The notes below the pieces were generated by a model. That model ran no database searches and had not been told where the DNA came from. It saw only the letters and a program-made list of their open reading frames with translations. From JALOLG01 sp963722415 (GTDB lineage Bacteria > Actinomycetota > Acidimicrobiia > Acidimicrobiales > Ilumatobacteraceae), in contig CAVRNI010000057.1 of the NCBI GenBank assembly GCA_963722415.1, forward strand, positions 434,001-498,000: a stretch of 64,000 bases of DNA, in the 5' to 3' direction. Shown here piece after piece: positions 61,760 through 64,000 of the stretch; position 1 is the first letter of the stretch; every line of letters starts with the position of its first letter. A program made the position numbers and the translations under genes.

Positions 61760-62351
61760 ATGGCGAGCGAGCCACCCACGATCACGGCCCCCGGCGAGAC
61801 GCCTGCCGTGACGCCCGACGCCACCCCGGCCGTCGACACGACGCCATCGCGCAACGGGTCATCGGGACCTCGTCGTCGCCGCCGCGATCGACCGCGGCTT
61901 GCTGCTCGCCAGCGCCGGCATCGCCGTCGGGATCGTCCTCGTCGGGCTCGGGCTCATCGTGTCGGTCACCGGCGACGAGGCCACGAACCTGCCCGACGAG
62001 GTCGAGGAGATCGCGCCGGTGCCGGATGCCGTGCAGGTGCTGTCGCAGACGAGTGTCTTCGTCGATCTGCTCACCGACTACACGGGCGTGCTCGTCATCG
62101 ACGGTGTCGAGATCGAGACGATCGACCTGAGCGAGATCGATTCGAGCGCGGTCCAACCCGGCCAGCAAGTCGACATTCCGCCCGCCACGGTGTACGAGCC
62201 CGGCAACGCCACACTCACGTACACGCCGACCGAAGGCGCTCCGATCGAGACCTTCGAGACCGGACTCCACAACGTGCAGCTGATCTACTGGCGGGTCGAG
62301 GAAGGCCGGTCGCGCGCCGGCGTGTACGCCTGGACGTTCAACGTCATCTGA
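61760..62351 (+). CDS. Membrane-anchored protein of unknown function, frameshifted
   Basis: From ATG 61760 (GGGGAG upstream) the first frame gives a Thr/Pro-rich 35-residue tail (EPPTITAPGETPAVTPDATPAVDTTPSRNG). At the GGG run 61857-61859 the frame changes; the other frame continues HRDLVVAAIDRGLLLASAGIAVGIVLVGLGLIVSVTG, a good membrane helix, and an extracytoplasmic part (VQVLSQTSVFVDLLTDYTGVLVIDGVEIETIDLSEID, then TYTPTEGAPIETFETGLHNVQLIYW). One extra G would explain the shift. No family is recognised; the outer part may be a beta-sandwich. Confidence 0.65.
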
Positions 62352-62382
62352 CACCCACATCGAACAGGGCGTCAGAGCACCC

Positions 62383-64000
62383 TCAGCCGAGCTCGCCTGT
62401 CTCGAGCAGCTGCTGGAACGCGGCCTCGTCGACGATCGGGATCCCGAGCTGTTCGGCCTTGGTGAGCTTGCTCGCCCCCGGCGACTCGCCGACGACGACG
62501 GCGTAGGTCTTGGCGCTGACGCTCCCGGGGCTCTTGCCGCCCCGCGACGTGATGGCCAGCTCCGCGTCCTCGCGGCTGAAGCCGGCGAGCGTGCCGGTGA
62601 CGACCACGGTCTTGCCGGCCAGCACCTGCGGTACGGCGGCGCGAGCCGCGGCGGCCGCGGCAGCTGCCGACTCGCTGCCGAAGTCGACGCCCGCCGCGCG
62701 CAGCTTCTCGATGAACGCCCCGCTGGCCGGGAGCTCGAACCACGTGGCGATCGAAGCCGCGATCACCGGCCCGACACCGCCGACCGCCGCCAGCTCGTCG
62801 GATGACGCCGCCATCACTCGGTCGAGCGTTCCGAACTCGCTGGCCAGGACCTGCGAGGCAGCGGGCCCGAGATGCTTGACGCCGAGCGCCGTGAGCAGGC
62901 GCGGCAACGGCCGGGACTTCGAGTCGGCGATCGCGGCGACGAGCTTCTCGGCGCTCGCGCTGGCGAAGCCCTCCAGTGTCGCGACCTGCTCAGCCGTGAG
63001 CGCGTAGATGTCGGCCGGATCCTCGATCAGACCCTTCTCCGTGAGCTGCATCACCGTGCGCTCGCCGAGACCCTCGATGTCCATCGCGCCGCGCGAACCC
63101 CAGTAGATCACCCGCTGGTCGCGCTGGTACGGGCACGCTGGATCGACGCAACGGGTGTCCGCTTCGCCTTCGATTCGTGTCAGCGTGCTCCGCAGCGGGC
63201 ACGGACAGGTCGTGGGGAACTTCCATGCACGCGTGCCCTTCGGCCGCAGCGACAGCACCGGGCCGACGACCTCGGGGATCACATCGCCGGCCTTGCGAAC
63301 GACGACGGTGTCGCCTGGGCGGACATCCTTCACCCGGACCTGATCCTCGTTGTGGAGCGTCGCCATTCCGACGGTGGAGCCACCGACGAAGACGGGTTCG
63401 AGGACTGCGAACGGCGTGGCACGCCCGGTGCGTCCGATCGACACCTTGATGTCGCGCAGCACCGTGGTGCGCTCCTCGGGGGGGAACTTGTACGCGATCG
63501 CCCACCGCGGCGCCCGCGATGTGAACCCGAGCTCGAGACGTTGCGCGAGGTCGTCGATCTTGACCACCACTCCGTCGATCTCGTAGTCGAGGTCGTGGCG
63601 GTGTTCCTGCCAGTGCGCGCAGTGCTCGAACACGTCCTCGAGGGAGTCGAGCACCTTGACCTCGGGGTTGACCGGGAACCCCAGATCGGTGAGGAACTCG
63701 AGCGTCTCGTGATGTGTCGTGAATGCGGGACCGCCGATCACCTCGCCGAGCTGGTAGGCCCAGAACGCCAACTCGCGCTTGGCGGTGATCTGCGGGTCCT
63801 TCTGGCGAAGGCTGCCGGCCGCCGAGTTGCGCGGGTTGACGAAACGCCGTCCGCCCACCGCGTCGGCCGCCGCGTTGAGCCGATCGAATCCGGCGATCGT
63901 CATGTAGATCTCGCCGCGGACCTCGACCACCTCGGGCACCGCGACCCCCTTGCGTCCCTTCAGCTGCTTCGGGATCACGCTGATGGTGGCGACGTTGGCG
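62383..64000 (-). CDS. ligA: NAD-dependent DNA ligase, N-terminus beyond the right edge
   Basis: The window holds the C-terminal 538 codons; the gene continues past base 64000, so the first part of the adenylation domain with the active-site KxDG lysine is missing. Visible are VVEVRGEIYMTIAGFDRLNA, FVNPRNSAAGSLRQKDP, DYEIDGVVVKIDD, APRWAIAYKFPPEE, the OB fold (GRTGRATPFAVLEPV), a four-cysteine zinc finger (CPCPLRST...RCVDPACPYQ), helix-hairpin-helix repeats (DIEGLGERTVMQL, LGVKHLGPAASQVLA, AAVGGVGPVIAASI) and a C-terminal BRCT domain (LAGKTVVVTGTLAGFSREDAE). LigA seals nicks in replication. Confidence 0.95.
   Translation of the reverse strand, partial: ANVATISVIPKQLKGRKGVAVPEVVEVRGEIYMTIAGFDRLNAAADAVGGRRFVNPRNSAAGSLRQKDPQITAKRELAFWAYQLGEVIGGPAFTTHHETLEFLTDLGFPVNPEVKVLDSLEDVFEHCAHWQEHRHDLDYEIDGVVVKIDDLAQRLELGFTSRAPRWAIAYKFPPEERTTVLRDIKVSIGRTGRATPFAVLEPVFVGGSTVGMATLHNEDQVRVKDVRPGDTVVVRKAGDVIPEVVGPVLSLRPKGTRAWKFPTTCPCPLRSTLTRIEGEADTRCVDPACPYQRDQRVIYWGSRGAMDIEGLGERTVMQLTEKGLIEDPADIYALTAEQVATLEGFASASAEKLVAAIADSKSRPLPRLLTALGVKHLGPAASQVLASEFGTLDRVMAASSDELAAVGGVGPVIAASIATWFELPASGAFIEKLRAAGVDFGSESAAAAAAAARAAVPQVLAGKTVVVTGTLAGFSREDAELAITSRGGKSPGSVSAKTYAVVVGESPGASKLTKAEQLGIPIVDEAAFQQLLETGELG

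Overview
The window is high-GC DNA with actinobacterial traits. It has F420-type luciferase-like oxidoreductases, a very large NAD-dependent glutamate dehydrogenase of the mycobacterial type, a PASTA kinase-like protein, an IclR gene divergent from leuC, many GTG starts, GTGA/ATGA stop-start overlaps and very many leaderless promoters (TANNNT 6-9 bases before the start codon). The gene set (citramalate synthase plus leuA, sunset-domain protein, DUF3618/holin-like membrane operon) points to an Acidimicrobiia-like (Ilumatobacter-type) chromosome. That assignment is an inference. There is no sign of phage, CRISPR, IS elements or plasmid genes; this is mostly housekeeping chromosome.

Layout. 1-4.5 kb: remains of a carbohydrate region (GH9 N-terminus at the left edge, RidA, degenerate HD-GYP protein, a LacI regulator cut short and joined to the tail of a GH3 glucosidase, a PhoD phosphatase with an in-frame stop). 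4.5-11.7 kb: a glutamate block (tRNA-Glu, tRNA-Gln, YdcF-like protein, gltX, giant GDH). 11.7-20.3 kb: ECF sigma factor with membrane partner, two F420-type oxidoreductases, VIT transporter, purE-purK, PPOX protein, DUF2237, Bcp peroxiredoxin, UspA, MgtC. 20.4-22.9 kb: cimA behind a putative isoleucine attenuator, then a gene-free structured stretch of about 740 bases. 22.9-32.8 kb: arginase-family hydrolase, betB-like aldehyde dehydrogenase, nucleoside hydrolase, leuB-ilvE, greA, lipoprotein FKBP, nadC. 31.8-35.5 kb: DUF3291-GNAT fusion, nadB, nadA. 35.5-41.7 kb: IclR regulator, leuC-leuD, DEAD-box helicase, and leuA behind a textbook leucine attenuator. 41.7-49.5 kb: ferredoxin, pyrF, DUF3445 protein, serA, a GNAT-MenC pair, and a three-gene membrane operon. 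49.6-64 kb: TetR with palindromic operator and methyltransferase, tldD-tldE, Nfu-N domain protein, ROK kinase, hydrolase, acyl-CoA dehydrogenase, SCP2, SDR, PASTA pseudokinase-like protein and ligA (cut by the right edge).

The main biological theme is branched-chain amino acid synthesis: cimA, leuA, leuB, leuC, leuD and ilvE sit in four transcription units. Two carry leader peptides with terminator hairpins, and a third lies opposite an IclR regulator resembling LtbR/NdgR. NAD de novo synthesis (nadA, nadB, nadC) and glutamate metabolism form two further clusters.

A second theme is technical. About a dozen genes, including the essential-type genes leuC and pyrF, are interrupted by single-base frameshifts or a stop, often at short G or C runs. 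Many of these are probably sequence errors rather than pseudogenes, so coordinates at those points should be treated with care.
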